From: Plectrocnemia conspersa
Taxonomy: Eukaryota; Arthropoda; Insecta; Trichoptera; Polycentropodidae
Direction: 5' to 3'
Assembly: GCA_009617715.1 (NCBI GenBank)
Contig: VTFK01000094.1
Span: 920,443 to 984,442, forward strand
Length of the DNA: 64,000 bases
In this document: in pieces, positions 43,701 through 51,690 of the stretch
How the letters are laid out: every line of letters starts with the position of its first letter
Numbering within the stretch: position 1 is the first letter of the stretch
Notes under the pieces: model-generated
The model's database searches: none
The model's input: only the letters and a program-made list of their open reading frames with translations
What the model was told of the DNA's origin: nothing
Made by a program: the position numbers and the translations under genes

Positions 43701-46420
43701 GAACCAGAGGCCTATATGAACCGAATCATGTTACAACATGTGAACCGATTTTCACAAGAATATTGATGTTTATCATTAATCCGCCAACGCGTATATGATC
43801 GTAACATATAAATTAAATTACATTTACATATATTTATTACTAAAACTTAACCAACCTTTCTTAAATTTACACTGCCTATTTTATTTATTTTCAAAAATTG
43901 AAAGATTAAAATAATTTCTTATGACTATTCTGCTATAAATAGCATATATGACAAAAATGTAATAATATTAATTAAATACGAGACATATGCTAATTCATAA
44001 AAAAACAGATCATGGGGTGCTACTTTAAAATGAGTTTTAGTCTTGGACTAAGAATGAAACTAAGCTATCTGAATTTTGCTGAAACAATCGCTATAACATT
44101 AGCGTTATGCAAATAATAGCTCATCACGTGACTAAACGTGTTTGTATTTGTATGGGTTTAATATATTTTTTCTTGCGACATAACTGCATTTGAAGTATTT
44201 GTTTAATAATAAATGACTAATGTTATTGCTTCTCGATTGTTATACATTTGTGCATTGATAATAAAATAAACATAAATAATGAACATATATGATTCTAAGC
44301 GTCACATTATATTATAAAAATACTACTGCTTTGTTGTGATTCTAATTTATGTGTATTTATTATATAGCTTAACGATAACACTACAATTATTTATGGTAAA
44401 AGTCATAACAATGCAAAGGTATAATTTAAAGCACGTTATAATAACGTGCCTTATGACAATTGATAAAGCTAACATTATTAGTGACGTGACACTAACATAA
44501 TTTGAGCACTGTCGTGTCATATCATAAAATAATTAGCGAGCACGCAATTTTTTTCAAGTTTTGTATTGGTAGTAGTAGTAGTCATAAACACTTTATATGC
44601 GAGAGACGAGAATCTTCGTTTCGCATGACTTATCAATTAAAAGCGGGGGACGAAGACGAAATTTTTTTCTACTAAGATGTTAGGATTTTAAATATTTTAG
44701 CTCGTCAATTGTCATTAATATTAATATTCAGAGCTGAAATCTACTTTGGCACAGTCAAACGATTTTTTAAGTCAAATAACACAACTAGTTATAATAAGTC
44801 AGACATTATATTTTACGAAGTACATCCCTATGTTTTTGATTCCGAAAGCCATTAAATCCACACAAAGTGGTTTTTTTCAGATTATTCAACAGAATGAAGT
44901 AATTTAATTGAAAAAATGATTTCCAAAAATTTAAGCGATAAAAAATTTAGTCGTTATGTTGACAAAATTGTGTTTGGTTTGAAATCAAACTATTCGTTTG
45001 TTTTTTATTACAATATTTTTAAAAGATTATGTATATTTTTAGGATTTTTTTTCTCTTTGAAAATATATATATATTGAAATAACATGACTACAATTATATT
45101 TTTGTATTGAATATTCATATGCAGAAAAAGATAGTTAGCGTGAACCTTTTCATAAGCACTCACTTTCTTCGTAATTGACTGCAAGAATCTAGTAGTAGAT
45201 TTCGTTTGTGTAAAAGGATGAAAGAAAATTGTATATAAAATATTATAGCAATTGTTACTTTTTCTTTAAAACGAAAATTAACGAAAATATACGGTATTTA
45301 AAAGTTTATGAACAACCGAATTTTTTAAACAAGATGATGGATCAGAATGGTTAATAAATTTGTTTGAGAAGTTTATAAAGGCAGTTATGCATAAAAGTTT
45401 GATTAAAAGCAGATAAACACTACGGGAGTTATTATGTCAACAAAGACCGTTTTATCCCATGTTCAAAATTTAATTCGAAAAATCATATTCATAATTTTCC
45501 GGGATTTTCAACTTAAGAATTTCTTAAATTTATATTGAAATATATACAGTAATTATAATACCTTTTATTTAACGATATAAACATATACAAAAAATTCAAA
45601 ATGGCAGTCAGTTGAATTTTTTTAACCATAACAATTCAAATTACGGTCATTGAAAGCGGACATGTTTTATTATGTGAGATGCACATTGATAATTTGTAAA
45701 CGGTTCCCTGGCTTTGTTTAAAAATAATAAATTATCAAAATATTCAATAGGCTTTTCGGTGAGCGTCTTTCATGGATCGTGACCCTGGCACCGTTTGAAT
45801 GTATTCATCTTCGACTCCATGTCGTTTCTTTAGCTCATACAGAGATTATTTTGTGCCGTTGTATCCGGCAAGCGCTTTTCATGGGAAGCATAAAAAAACA
45901 TAAAGAAAAAACACTATCCATTTTCTTGAATGCAAACAAAATACAAATAACATTTGTTATATGGTGCATCGAGCGTGACATTAAAACAGGTATTAAGACC
46001 AAAAAATAATAATATGACATTTCGCGGCGATATATTGCCATAATAAAAAATATAATTACCCCTTTTAAGTAATAATTGAAATTAAATGATATAATTTTAA
46101 ATTTATTTTAATTGAAGCAAAGTGTAATAAACTGTTATGAATCTGTTTGTATAAATTATCCAACAAGTCGACCGTGATACTATAATACTTTACTCTCATA
46201 CCGCAAATTTCGAATGTGTATCGAAAGAGAGAGGTTAGAGTTTGTGCGTGCGAATAACGGAAAACCGTTATTTTCATATGCATATTATTAAATATGTTAT
46301 CTATGTATAAAATAATAATAATACCGGAGGTGGTTCGGAGGTGCTGTAAACTTCGGACGGTGGATAATCTGGCTTCATGGCTACGGTGTTCATGGAGTCT
46401 GGCTGGTGCTCTTTTTCCAT
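1698..46420 (-). CDS. Uncharacterised type II-like membrane protein with cleavable Cys-rich tail (10 coding exons)
   Basis: I joined ten minus-strand exons: 46420-46325, 43177-42965, 29427-29332, 24940-24768, 21412-21245, 21174-21045, 4925-4653, 4457-4338, 2002-1864 and 1789-1698. All introns are GT-AG and phases match at every junction; the total is 1500 nt, 499 residues plus stop. Visible features in order: a short N-terminal tail ending in PPAY (31-34, a WW-domain/Nedd4-type ligand); one hydrophobic helix at about 47-69 with basic residues on its N side, suggesting N-in/C-out; an acidic Ser/Asp tract (136-165); an NLT sequon at 223; a Pro/Met-rich part (250-292); a Gln/His/Pro-rich part (293-383); a Glu/Gln/Ala helix, possibly coiled coil (about 395-432); then overlapping RxKR sites at 485-488 and 488-491 before a final C-x-C-x-C-x-C tail (493-499). 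The family and function are not recognised. Extra alternative exons in the long introns cannot be excluded. Confidence 0.82.
1864..2002 (-). CDS. Large membrane-protein gene, exon 9 (residues 424-469)
   Basis: 46 codons plus one base; acceptor ATTTTAG and donor T|GTAAGT. It begins Ala/Gln/Glu/His-rich, finishing the helix of exon 8, then turns to Pro/Val-rich sequence. The first base of the split Tyr470 codon ends the exon. Confidence 0.86.
2003..4337. other. Intron 8 of the large gene; decayed repeats only
   Basis: AT-rich intron without coding evidence. Around 3056-3120, 3210-3245 and 3805-3870 the motif TTCTCGAGAAA and close variants recur in both orientations, suggesting remnants of a mobile element with internal subrepeats. 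Open frames at 3218-3451 and 3613-3867 resemble AT-rich noise. Confidence 0.4.
4338..4457 (-). CDS. Large membrane-protein gene, exon 8 (residues 384-423)
   Basis: 40 codons, phase 0 both ends, acceptor TTTTCAG and donor GAG|GTAAAT. After a short Met/Pro-rich start the sequence becomes a Glu/Gln/Ala/Val helix with heptad-like spacing, continued into exon 9; this is a plausible short coiled coil. Confidence 0.87.
4653..4925 (-). CDS. Large membrane-protein gene, exon 7: Gln/Pro/His-rich segment (residues 293-383)
   Basis: 91 codons, phase 0 both ends, acceptor TTTCAG and donor GAG|GTGAGG. The product is low-complexity: Gln, Pro, His, Met and Val dominate, with QQ and QQQ runs and repeated V/I-Q-x-P units. 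It is likely disordered and probably extracellular given the predicted topology. The upstream ATG at 4991 lies in the intron. Confidence 0.88.
5466..5484. repeat. (TA)n microsatellite
   Basis: About nine uninterrupted TA units inside intron 6 of the large gene. Simple-sequence repeat, no function implied. Confidence 0.8.
6654..6699. repeat. Perfect 20-bp inverted repeat with 6-nt loop
   Basis: CTAATGAAAGTTCTAAAACT is followed after six bases by its exact reverse complement. The arms carry no mismatch. It could be the relic of a short foldback element or form an RNA hairpin if transcribed; the stem is shorter than a typical insect miRNA precursor. Confidence 0.85.
6848..7108. mobile_element. 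Foldback (long inverted repeat) element
   Basis: The two halves are reverse complements over more than 100 bp each. The inner arms (about 6885-6966 and 6979-7062) are nearly identical, including a GTCAAAAATCCACGTCAAAAG block, around a 12-nt loop inside GCAGTGGGAACG...CGTTCCCACTGC. The outer arms (CGAATTTTG and AATAAAATATAT-like sequence) are more diverged. No transposase frame is present, so this is a non-autonomous MITE. A partial copy of its centre lies at about 7145-7195. Confidence 0.82.
7145..7195 (+). repeat. Partial copy of the neighbouring foldback element's centre
   Basis: GGAACGCT...GTTC followed by CACTGCAACGG and CGATTTTATT matches the loop-proximal part of the foldback at 6848-7108, with point changes. 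It abuts the hAT-like MITE that starts at 7196. Confidence 0.6.
7196..7340 (+). mobile_element. hAT-like MITE, short copy
   Basis: Starts CAGGGACGTC and ends CCCCCTCTG, giving short imperfect terminal inverted repeats of the CAG type used by hAT transposons. The interior shares the AATGAAATCGAAATATTAAA and AACGACCACT blocks and the poly-C end with the longer copy at 34701-35045, which defines the family. No clear 8-bp target duplication remains. Confidence 0.6.
7703..7940. mobile_element. piggyBac-like MITE (TTAA target duplication)
   Basis: A TTAA tetranucleotide flanks both ends (7699-7702 and 7941-7944). The termini CCCTTTAAACGCCAGTGAG and, on the other strand, CAACTTAAACGCCAGCGAC form terminal inverted repeats, with an inner GTGAGTCAC / GAGTCACTT pair. 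piggyBac-superfamily elements duplicate TTAA and often begin CCCT. The 238-bp interior has no coding capacity. Confidence 0.75.
9535..9660 (+). pseudogene. Remnant of an 'EQRxxxxDRLRA' repeat-encoding element
   Basis: Two imperfect copies of about 60 bp translate (in different frames) as E-Q-R-H-A-N-D-R-L-R-A and E-Q-R-R-T-V-D-R-L-R-A. Such short Glu/Gln/Arg repeats with a D-R-x-R core occur in proteins of Helitron and related elements of arthropods. The frames are broken and nothing else of such an element is evident, so the assignment is tentative. Confidence 0.3.
15117..15151 (+). promoter_or_regulatory. Core promoter (TATA box and TCAGT initiator) of the nested secreted-protein gene
   Basis: TATAAAAG at 15117-15124 and TCAGT at 15147-15151 (A at 15149). 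The 32-base spacing from the first T to the presumed +1 A is the classical distance for a TATA/Inr promoter in insects. It places the 5' end of the mRNA downstream of the ATG at 15131, so the first usable start codon is 15182. Confidence 0.75.
15182..15622 (+). CDS. Secreted 146-residue protein, dibasic-rich; possible peptide precursor
   Basis: Intronless frame of 146 codons plus TAA. The start at 15182 is chosen over the in-frame ATG at 15131 because TATA and initiator signals put transcription start near 15149, and the 15182 start gives a textbook signal peptide: M-R-R, a Leu-rich core, then V-I-A at 17-19. The mature part has many basic sites: KK29, KR46-47, KRR56-58, RK94-95, KR109-110 with R-V-T-R to 113, KK132 and KKK138. 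Between them lie short, Tyr- and Pro-rich segments, the most distinctive being 114-131 (starts G-W, ends Y-F-Y-P-Q) and a C-terminal Y-K-Y-Y-Y. There are no Cys in the mature part and no Gly before dibasic sites, so amidated peptides are not predicted. Family not recognised; a peptide precursor or a cuticle/matrix component are both possible. It is antisense within intron 6 of the large gene. Confidence 0.8.
   Translation: MRRIVTSCLLLLSINGVIAMDSPTSDLFKKILFSRDQDVARNINLKRSPDPEIHHKRRYKHPLLITKDDIEPQEAVVEDNVIVESNILKLVRPRKNEIRYQNPSLTPHKRVTRGWNLQYVIVPQQYYFYPQKKTTESKKKPYKYYY
15741..15765. repeat. (ATT)n microsatellite
   Basis: Roughly seven ATT units in the sequence after the nested secreted-protein gene, probably within or just past its 3' UTR. 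Confidence 0.75.
18550..19170 (+). mobile_element. Degenerate non-LTR retrotransposon remnant (3' part)
   Basis: The frame at 18774-19097 contains F-G-H-M-I-Q-G-S-K-Y-E-L-L, which I recognise as the conserved 'G-H-x-x-R-x-x-K-Y-x-L-L' segment found after the reverse transcriptase domain of insect non-LTR elements. The flanking nucleotides (CAGCT...CTCACATTAAATAGATCAAT) match a second remnant at about 33200-33245. The upstream coding part is gone, so this is a dead copy. Confidence 0.6.
19311..19469. mobile_element. Foldback element with TACAGTGAG termini
   Basis: Inverted arms of about 65-70 bp: the left TACAGTGAG..ACATTC, GCTCGCGTG.TAAGTG and GAGAGTGAGTGAGA blocks recur as reverse complements on the right (CTCACCGTA end), around a short centre. 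GCGCTT flanks both sides (19306-19311 and 19471-19476), compatible with a target duplication. No transposase; non-autonomous. Mismatches between arms suggest moderate age. Confidence 0.75.
19838..20052 (+). mobile_element. tRNA-derived SINE, copy 1
   Basis: GGGTTCGAATCC at about 19855 is a near-perfect RNA polymerase III B box; a weak A box-like TATAGTTGG lies upstream. The body holds GATCGATCATCACAGATTAG, a CATGGATTAATATCGTGATGA block and an AAATCTAGCTAGATCGTGCAT end, all shared with copies at 34555, 51490 (reverse) and 53033. The structure (pol III head, shared body, dispersed copies) defines a SINE. Confidence 0.7.
21045..21174 (-). CDS. Large membrane-protein gene, exon 6: Pro/Met-rich segment (residues 249-292)
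   Basis: One base plus 43 codons, separated from exon 5 by a 70-bp intron (21175-21244) and ending CAA|GTGAGT. The translation has Pro at about every third position and six Met in 43 residues, many in M-x-x-M or P-M pairs. No sequence this short would be called alone; continuity with exon 5 in phase is the main support. Confidence 0.85.
21245..21412 (-). CDS. Large membrane-protein gene, exon 5 (residues 193-248)
   Basis: One base, 55 codons, two bases. The acceptor is AAAG|A and the donor TAG|GTAC. It encodes a mixed, probably folded segment with C198, an NLT sequon at 223-225 and C242. An in-frame ATG at 21405 is internal and not a start. Confidence 0.85.
21413..24767. other. Intron 4 of the large gene; nothing supported
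   Basis: AT-rich intron. Open frames at 22902-23126 and 23142-23327 are Phe/Ile/Leu-rich, as expected from random AT-rich sequence. No structured repeat stood out. Confidence 0.4.
24768..24940 (-). CDS. Large membrane-protein gene, exon 4: acidic Ser/Asp tract (residues 136-192)
   Basis: 57 codons plus two bases. Acceptor TTGCAG and donor AG|GTAAAT; the split codon AG+A gives Arg193 with the next exon. The first 30 residues are nearly all Ser, Asp, Glu and Asn, a low-complexity acidic tract with two weak N-glycosylation sequons (N156, N162). It is followed by an ordered-looking segment rich in Leu, Asp and Ala. Confidence 0.86.
24941..29331. other. Intron 3 of the large gene; no gene supported
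   Basis: Mostly AT-rich. Less AT-rich blocks at about 25020-25460 and 27200-27680 carry overlapping open frames on both strands without recognisable protein; they may be regulatory or old mobile-element sequence. Confidence 0.4.
29332..29427 (-). CDS. Large membrane-protein gene, exon 3 (residues 104-135)
   Basis: 32 codons, phase 0 on both sides, bounded by a T-rich tract ending TTTCAG and by a CAG|GTATGC donor. The translation is hydrophilic (Glu, Lys, His, Ser, Leu) and continues the stalk region after the membrane helix. It is shorter than usual automatic cutoffs and is supported mainly by splice sites and phase. Confidence 0.78.
30136..30160. repeat. (CT)n microsatellite
   Basis: About 25 bases of CT-dominated repeat in intron 2 of the large gene. 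Confidence 0.75.
33080..33670 (+). mobile_element. Degenerate non-LTR retrotransposon remnant, second copy
   Basis: Shares with the copy at 18550-19170 the block CAGCTTCTCATAGCTGACAT..AACAGATCAATGTGCAACG, the following GACATTAGAAGA-like segment, and a downstream AGAAGCTGACAATACTG. The TATTATTATAATACAAA block also occurs at about 37125-37145. Frames are broken, so no functional protein remains. The order of shared blocks supports one family rather than chance. Confidence 0.55.
34253..34325 (+). repeat. Short dispersed repeat (CATGGGTAATAAATAT family), copy 1
   Basis: CATGGGTAATAAATAT.gAAAACTTTC, then about 30 bases later TGTACTCT.C.TTGATT, matches the block at 51175-51245 with scattered changes. 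Identity of the parent element is unknown. Confidence 0.5.
34555..34700 (+). mobile_element. SINE copy 2, 5' part (split by a hAT-like MITE)
   Basis: GGGTTCGAAACCC at about 34598 is the B box; the GATCGATCATCACA block follows at about 34663. The SINE breaks off at TAGATTTTCC and resumes with the same ten bases at 35043. Confidence 0.7.
34701..35045 (+). mobile_element. hAT-like MITE inserted in a SINE
   Basis: Begins CAGAGACGTA and ends CCCCCGTCCT(TAG); the GGGGGCAAA near the 5' end is mirrored by TTTTTGCCCCC near the 3' end. It shares AATGAAATCGAAATATTAAAA, ACGACCACTGACT and the C-rich end with the shorter copy at 7196-7340. TAGATTTTCC occurs immediately on both sides, an 8-10 bp target duplication as expected for hAT. 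No transposase is encoded. Confidence 0.7.
35043..35115 (+). mobile_element. SINE copy 2, 3' part
   Basis: Resumes the SINE body after the MITE: TTTTCCTAATCTCACGGATGAATATCG.. and the AAATCGAGCTAGGTCAT end, aligned with copies 1 and 3. Confidence 0.7.
37060..37165 (+). repeat. Fragment of the same non-LTR family
   Basis: AAATTAGGGCCATTGTGACCT and ATACATAGTATTATTATAATACAAA match parts of the remnants at 18560-18640 and 33110-33135. Too short to say more. Confidence 0.45.
39980..40480 (+). pseudogene. Broken reverse transcriptase C-terminal region (non-LTR retrotransposon)
   Basis: Translating about 40205-40310 and allowing stops gives V-T-Y-G-S-K-A-W, then S-L-M-Q-K-E-E-S and F-E-R-K-I-L-R-K-M. 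This is the familiar 'LLYGSETW..T...E..L..FERKILRKI' segment C-terminal to the reverse transcriptase of insect non-LTR elements. Several stops and frameshifts make it a pseudogene. Confidence 0.65.
42965..43177 (-). CDS. Large membrane-protein gene, exon 2: transmembrane helix (residues 33-103)
   Basis: 71 codons between an ACAG acceptor and a CAG|GTAAGA donor, phase 0 at both ends. It completes the PPAY motif begun in exon 1 (A33, Y34). A basic patch (R35, R38, K46) precedes a hydrophobic run of roughly 23 residues (about 47-69), then C75 and an acidic amphipathic stretch of Leu/Glu heptad-like spacing. The charge distribution favours a cytoplasmic N terminus. An ATG at 43198 lies in the intron just before the acceptor and should not be used as a start. 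Confidence 0.88.
43178..46324. other. Intron 1 of the large gene
   Basis: AT-rich, no gene supported. Holds one copy (44222-44298) of a short repeat also found at 50322-50397. A GC-richer block lies near 45740-46040. Confidence 0.45.
44222..44298 (+). repeat. 77-bp dispersed repeat, copy 1
   Basis: Nearly identical (three mismatches seen by eye) to 50322-50397: both read TTATTGCT.CTCGATTG, TACATTTGTGCATTG and end near TGATTCTAA. Flanks differ. Parent element not identified. Confidence 0.8.
46325..46420 (-). CDS. Large membrane-protein gene, coding exon 1 (residues 1-32)
   Basis: The proposed start is the ATG at 46420-46418 (G at +4). It encodes a 32-residue cytoplasmic tail rich in Pro, Ser, Glu and Tyr, ending in three prolines directly before the GTATTA donor. 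The frame stays open upstream to an in-frame ATG at 46591. That upstream part is Arg/Ser/Trp-rich, unlike the rest, and holds a GTAAGT donor-like site, so I treat it as 5' UTR. The start is therefore probable, not certain. Confidence 0.75.
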
Positions 46421-49400
46421 AGTCTCAACTCGAGAGACTGTTGACTTACACCACTCGGTTAGTGGTACAGGAGATAGAGGAGCGACGGACAGTTGAATGT
46501 AGAAGCGAATGGTCCAACGCGTGCCGCCACTCCGACTTCTTGTGTCGGTATGAAAGTTACTCGCTGGCGAAACAATCGTCGCCTTCGCCACCAGACCAAG
46601 AGTGGGGGACCAAAGAAATTATTACTGTAGTCAAACTAATAAAACCACACGACATTCGATGGTCATTTTGTAAACAAAGAACGAGATCAAAACAAGCTTG
46701 ATAGGAGTGATCATTGATTGTATTATAAAAATCGTGTCTATGTATGTACATACATATGTACACATACATTTTTTTAAGTTTGCATAATACACATACATAG
46801 TATATGTGTAAAATTGTACATACACAAAATACTTACTACAGCTTATTTGTTACATTGCTTTTGGTTCTATTATATTCTAGTATCGATTGCAATACAACAA
46901 ATCTGTTTTGATACACTAGTTTATCATAATATTATCAGTAATTTATATTGAGTCTAAGATATCATAAAGTATACCAATCTGTTTTTCTTTAACCTTTTAA
47001 TTAAAACGTGATATATAAAATATTAGTATTTACTTTTGTGGAAAATCATACAATTTCTAAAAAAATATAATATAAAATAAAATTTTATTTTTAAATGGAA
47101 TTCTTTATTTAATATATAAACTATACTTTGGTATATTTTTTCAAAAATATAAATAATATGAAGCAAACATAGTACATCAATAAAATTTGCATTTCTAAAG
47201 TTGTTTACAAAAAAGATAAACATACAAAATGGCGAAAGAAATGTTAAACAGACTCAACCGGCAAACTAAATATTTATGCTATTTTTACGAAAAATTGTGG
47301 TCCAGTGTAAATGTTCTTCTGTATTTGTATTTTAAATACTTTTCACGTGTATAAATAGTGCAAAATTACATTAAAAAAATATCTCTTTGAAATAACCCAA
47401 AAGTTTTTATGTAAGTTTTTTCTACCGAAAAACTTTTTCAGATTTTTCCTAAAAGTAGCAGATTTCTGATCCAATTTTAATTTATTGTACATGATCTTAC
47501 CGTGATTTTTTAATGTCTGAAGCCAATTCACCAATAATTTTTAAACCATTTTCTGTAAAAAGCCTTTCTAAAAGCGCTAATGAGCTCAATATATTTTTAT
47601 CTAATACTCTTTTAGTTCGATATTTTAACGGTTACTATAATTTACTTTATATTTAACGGTAAAAAATACTTTAGTCCTTGTAGTTCTTACTCTAATTAAT
47701 GTAACCTTCCAACCGTATCAAACTTAGACTAACAAATAAAAACTTGCACTTCCGATCGATGTTCAAAAAAACGATTAAAAACCTCGCCTCTATATAATCA
47801 TCTAACCTCGGAATAAGGTCTCAATTTTTTTATAAAATCGTAACTATTACCCAGTTTTATTTCTTAGTTCTAAATAAAATTAACAACTTTCGGGATTAGG
47901 TGCCGATTGGTTTGACTTTTGCAACCAGTTAGACGCTAAAATATATTTATTGCACACACAAATATAATCTATACCCACATATGTATGATCAATTAAAAAT
48001 CTGTATTACCAATGGAAAAACTTGGTCGAATAGGAAAGAAGGCTAATTTAGAACCAATCGCGTTATTACTTAGCACCGACTTTGATCTACCCCTTTAGTG
48101 AAAGCTTAACTTTATTCTATGCAAGGTCATTAGTATTTTTCAAGAGTTAATATATTGTGGTAATTAATGATAAATTTACATAGCTATTGTGCAATTCTTG
48201 TGTGTTCTGAAATAGCAATTTCACTGACGCCTTATTTAGCTAAGCATAGCATTATTTTAACCTAGGCCCAACCTCAGCATTGATCCAAATAAAACTAGTA
48301 TAATATGTTTTTTCTTTGGTCAGAGTTTTCATATTTTGAACACTACCTATTATCTTTTAATTATAACCGGTAGCAAAACTGACAGGGTTAGAACCAGTGC
48401 ATTCGCCAGTGTTTCTTAAGTTGTGTGTATGTAATATATTAATTTAATAATTATATTTTTATCATCTACTTACTTATTTTGGTTTTACATTTATAGTGTA
48501 TCTGCTTGGTAATCTTTTCATTGATATTTTAACAAATATATCATGCATCACGTGCTAAAATATGAACTAGTTTACAACTGTATAACAAAAAATAATCTTG
48601 TATAGTTTTTATCAATTGTCGAATATTTTAGTATAATTCACAAACTTTCTAAATAACGCATTTTACTCTTAAAATCGATTATAAATTCCGTCTAAAACAA
48701 ATCAATTGTAGTTCAATTAATCTGTACTGCAGATAAATATTACAGTCGTTTTATTATTTTTGTAATTAGTTTCTTATCTAAAATAAATGTATATATTTTT
48801 AACTAGCAAATAACGTTTTTATGTGAATTCATAAACATGTACACTATACAAAGTTCATCTTTATTGCGCTTTCTTGCTAATAAAACAGTCTGAATTTGTG
48901 TTGTAAATTATATGACTTCATAATTAAACTCTAATATAAAAGTTTCTAAATACTATTGTTCGTGTCTTATGATGGATGTATTAACAATATCTCTTTAGAT
49001 TTTCCGACAATCAATCTACTGATAAATAATATTTTTATTACTGGCTGTCATGGTTATAGGTTCGAATGGAAAATACTACTGAAAGTCGTAATTACAATAC
49101 ACCGCCAATGAAATCCATATATTTTCTCTAATTTTCTTAAACCGTACAACCGGTAAGTAATCTTGCGTAGGCAAACTTTTTGCTTTAGACATTACACTAA
49201 TAACAATAACTTTCACCTTAAAACCAAAGTATGTATTATTCAAAAGATGCTGCACGTAGAACAAAGACTCATTGAAATTTATTAATGCTGCAATTGCGTA
49301 ATGAAACGCGAAAATATAAATGCGAAACGACTGAAACGAGTAAAATATAAGCGTGGAAATATGTATATGAATAAATCGGCCATTTTGGACGTGGACACAA

Positions 49401-50321
49401 GTTAACGGCACACTAATTCGTTAGAAAACAACTCACCAAAAATATTATGTTTTTTTAAAGTATTATGTACATAATTATAACGTTCATATTTTATAATAAT
49501 AACGGCAAGAAGAATATTAACACTTGTGCATTAAACCACTATCCAAAAAGGCAGCATAATGATAATGATAAAACTTTCGATGCTGCGGTTTAATTCTATG
49601 TATCTAGAAATATGCAAATCTATATCCGCATATATATTTCATTAGATGTGGTTTGATCACTTCCTTTTGGGTAAAAAATAAATTAATTTAATGAGCCTTT
49701 CATCTCAAATAGTAATCTGAGTGTCTGTTATATAAATGAATAGAGAACTACATCCTATTAAATCTAAATAATAACATTGTATAATATGAACCAATTTGCT
49801 TGATCGTTATTTTCCTGAAGATACAATGCATGACTATAAGATTTTTTTCTTAAATATCAGATAAGAGTTCATAGTAGCACGATTACAATCAATAATTTAA
49901 CTTTTAACTCATGAGGAGGTTAAATAGTTATTTATGATATTTCAATTGTTCGCTTGATACATTTTTTTAATTCTCTTATGTAATGTTCCTCATTAGCTCA
50001 CAAAAACTATTTAACTTCGGTCCCTTCTTATTTCCTAAAATATAATTAATTGTAATTTATATTACCAAACTATATGGCGGATACAACTGATATATTTGGG
50101 CTCATATGTCATCAATCTTTGTTTCATGAATCTTTCGGAGTAAACGTGAGATTACAGATTCACAGGGAATTCTAGATTAAGTCCCACATTATCAAACGGA
50201 CTAACTATTATACAAATAAAAATGGAAAGGTTATTTTTTTACTTTAATTTATATAAGTAATATTTTGTAAATATATTAAAACATAAGTTAAGATGATGTT
50301 TTTCGGTGCAAAAAACTAATT

Positions 50322-50397
50322 TTATTGCTCCTCGATTGTTATACATTTGTGCATTGATAATAAAATAAACATAAATAATGGACATATCTGATTCTAA
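50322..50397 (+). repeat. 77-bp dispersed repeat, copy 2
   Basis: Second copy of the repeat at 44222-44298; same orientation, about 96% identical by eye, with unrelated flanks. Confidence 0.8.
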
Positions 50398-51174
50398 AAC
50401 CAGTTCGTTTTATTATCGAAACCTTAATCTATACTGAAAATGTTTTTTGTACATTTCAAAATATTTCTCAAAAATGATTAGAGAACAAAATAAAACTTTT
50501 ATAATCGTCATATTTGCCTCGAGAACATGTGGAAACAATTGTCAAGCTTCGTTTACTTTAGCAAAATGTACGAAATCGCAGTAATTTTGTAAATTTGAGT
50601 TAATAGACATTTTGTAAATTACCCATATATTTTTTTCTTGTTTTTTTTTCATATTTGATTTTACTCTTCAGTGCCCACAAGTTAGTCGAAATTGACTAAT
50701 AACGCGGCAAATATTTTTTTTAAATGCCCACTGTATATAAAAAATATTTTTATTACGATTAACCAATGCCCAAAGCCATATAATCGCTTCGTAAAATGCA
50801 ACGAAATATATATTATGTCAATTATTTTTTTGCGAAATATCACATGATTTTATCTACTTTTAATGCTTTTTTTATAACGCATCAAATATTACGTTTGTCT
50901 ATTTCATGTTTTACAGTCAAATTTATTATGAAAGTGTTAATAAATGTACTTATTAAATTATTTTTAATGGGTACGATGCTCTTTATTTACGATGACATAT
51001 GTACCTTTCTTATTTCAGATAATTATATATTTACGCGTCATTAATTGGGCGCATTTTAAACAAGATACATATGTTTTTTCTTTAATGAATACGTATTTAG
51101 GATTGGATTAATACATATAGGTATTTTGTTTTATTTTTAATTAAAATATGTATTATGAATATATTATATTTTCC

Positions 51175-51245
51175 ATGGGTAATAAATATATAAAACTTTC
51201 CAAATATGTACAGCTATAATACGTTTATGTACTCTCCGTTGATTT
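51175..51245 (+). repeat. Short dispersed repeat (CATGGGTAATAAATAT family), copy 2
   Basis: Matches 34253-34325 at its start and at TGTACTCTCCGTTGATT; intervening sequence is diverged. Confidence 0.45.
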
Positions 51246-51489
51246 ATATTTAATAAGGATTGAAACAATAATTTAATTACAAAAATCCAGCAATATTATT
51301 GCTCAAAATTTTTTATCTATTGTAAATTTTCTGCTATAATATGACAGACGTTATCCTAATTTGTTAAAACGGAGTAAACACCATTAACATCTACAAGTAG
51401 CGAGACACCAGACTAAAATCAATCTGTAAATTAGTGACATATTTTTATTAATTTAAGCTAGTATTACAGCTTATAATCAATAAATGTGA

Positions 51490-51690
51490 TCATGCATGAC
51501 CTAGCTCGATTTTATTTAAATTATTCATCACGATTATTATCCATGAGATTATAAAAATCTAAGAAAACTAATCTGTGATGATCGATTGGAATTATAATTT
51601 TATATTAATAACTAATTTTTTTAGTTATTAATATATATTATTACTATATGGGATTAATCATCGACTATACCTAGTCTATCGTGCTGGTTA
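51490..51690 (-). mobile_element. SINE copy 3 (reverse orientation)
   Basis: On the minus strand: a decayed B-box region near 51640-51650 (ATTAATCCCATATAG aligns with the copy 2 head), then CGATCATCACAGATTAG, CATGGATAATAATCGTGATGA and the AAATCGAGCTAGGTCATGCAT end. The pol III head is worn. Confidence 0.6.

Noticed and set aside
46421..46591. N-terminal extension of the large protein to the ATG at 46591
   Set aside because: Composition differs from the rest, and a GTAAGT donor-like site interrupts it; more likely 5' UTR, though not excluded.
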